From: an uncultured Oscillospiraceae bacterium
GTDB lineage: Bacteria > Bacillota > Clostridia > Oscillospirales > Acutalibacteraceae
Assembly (NCBI GenBank): GCA_900549675.1
Contig: URPG01000128.1
Location: 1-6,343 of the forward strand
DNA length: 6,343 nucleotides
Direction: 5' to 3'
The translations under genes and the position numbers were made by a program. The notes under the pieces were generated by a model. It saw only the letters and a program-made list of their open reading frames with translations. It was not told where the DNA came from and made no database searches. Below, in pieces: positions 5,535 to 6,343 of this stretch (positions are counted from its first letter, which is position 1; every line of letters starts with the position of its first letter).

Positions 5535-6343
5535 TTAGAATAATCTAGAATCTGCAAATTTATCCGCTATTTTATTGACACTCATGACCATCACAAAGGC
5601 TATGACAGATTTTATGATATTGACCGCTGTGCCATAGCTGTAATCCGGAAAACCGGTAGATTGGAAAGCAATGCGGTAAATATAGGTCTGAATGACATCG
5701 GCAGTAGCATAAACACTGGGATTATACATCAGCAAGATACGGTCTAGGTTTACCGTGAAAATATTGCCTACACCAATGATTAGCATCACGATAATGGAAG
5801 TCGAAATTCCAGGCAGGGTAATATGAATCATTTTTTTCCAACGAGAGGCTCCGTCCACCTCTGCCGCTTCATACATACTCGGATCAAGACTGAGCATGGC
5901 CCCAATATATACAATGGCAGAATACCCAAAGCTTTGCCATACCTCTAAAAAGACATAGATAGGTCTAAACCATTCAGGCTTCGCCATAAAGTTTATGCTT
6001 TTTCCGCCAAGCATTGTAATCAAATTATTGACTATACCTGTGCTGGGAGAAAGAAGGGTATAAATAATACTGACCATAACGGCTGCTGAAATGAAATAAG
6101 GCAAAAAACTCATCGATTGCACGATACCATGCACTTTCTTTTGTTTCACTTCATTTAAAAACAAAGAAAAAATGATAGGAATCGGAAACACAACAACTAA
6201 AGATAAGAGTGCTAGAATAATTGTGTTTTTTACCAAGATCAATATATAAGGATCCTTAAAAATTCTGATAAAATTATCAAAACCAACCCATGGACTCTGA
6301 AAAACCCCTCTCGCGGCGCTGAAATCCTGAAAGGCAATGACCA
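5535..6343 (-). CDS. Carbohydrate ABC transporter permease, LplB/YteP type (CUT1), 5' truncated by window edge
   Basis: This is the second membrane subunit of the sugar importer. The frame stays open to the right edge, so 268 C-terminal residues are visible and the N-terminus with the first transmembrane segment is outside. A TTG at 6242 is not the real start. The 33 codons before it encode FQDFSAARGVFQSPWVGFDN, the conserved outer loop of LplB/YteP permeases after the first membrane helix. The EAA loop is EAAEVDGA (visible residues 158-165) followed by ITLPGI (174-179). Several hydrophobic segments match the usual layout. LplB/YteP members pair with LplC/YtcP members, as here, and serve importers of pectin- or host-glycan-derived oligosaccharides. 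The substrate cannot be read from this sequence. The stop codon (5537-5535) lies directly before the ribosome binding site of the next permease, fitting one operon transcribed from beyond the right edge. Confidence 0.93.
   Translation of the reverse strand, partial: VIAFQDFSAARGVFQSPWVGFDNFIRIFKDPYILILVKNTIILALLSLVVVFPIPIIFSLFLNEVKQKKVHGIVQSMSFLPYFISAAVMVSIIYTLLSPSTGIVNNLITMLGGKSINFMAKPEWFRPIYVFLEVWQSFGYSAIVYIGAMLSLDPSMYEAAEVDGASRWKKMIHITLPGISTSIIVMLIIGVGNIFTVNLDRILLMYNPSVYATADVIQTYIYRIAFQSTGFPDYSYGTAVNIIKSVIAFVMVMSVNKIADKFADSRLF

Noticed and set aside
5519..5557. A 305-residue LplC-type permease starting at TTG 5557
   Set aside because: It overlaps the upstream permease and has only a weak ribosome binding site. 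TTG 5518 has AAGGTG at good spacing and gives the usual family N-terminus.

Overview
The window looks like an accessory region of a low-GC Gram-positive bacterium, most likely a Clostridia-type member of the Bacillota. This rests on AT-rich DNA, AGGAGG-like ribosome binding sites, TTG starts and LplB/YtcP-type sugar permeases. The left half is visibly more AT-rich than the sugar-utilisation genes on the right, so two segments of different history may be joined here.

Left part (1-2590, + strand). Three tightly packed genes overlap by 8 and 4 bases. The first is a 5'-truncated protein of unknown function that enters from the left edge. The second is a 248-residue protein whose N-terminus (VYFD..SATDY) resembles the uncharacterised DUF6414 family. 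The third is a 376-residue AAA+ ATPase with one ClpB-D2-like module. The overlaps and the pairing of unknown proteins with an AAA+ ATPase suggest a translationally coupled multi-protein system. A defence-type role is plausible, but that is inference only.

Middle part (2591-3435). A hairpin with a GAAA loop and a strong Rho-independent terminator follow the ATPase. A candidate reverse-strand promoter comes next. A separate small gene then follows, with an extended -10 promoter, encoding a 90-residue membrane-anchored coiled-coil protein. A hairpin-plus-U-tract terminator belonging to the opposite-strand operon closes the region.

Right part (3436-6343, - strand). This is a carbohydrate operon read right to left: an LplB/YteP-type ABC permease cut by the right edge, an LplC/YtcP-type ABC permease, and a cytoplasmic sialidase-fold (BNR_2) protein with four Asp boxes. 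The two permeases would form the membrane channel of a CUT1 sugar importer. The intracellular sialidase-like protein would then act on the imported saccharide. The binding protein and any regulator are expected upstream, beyond the right edge.
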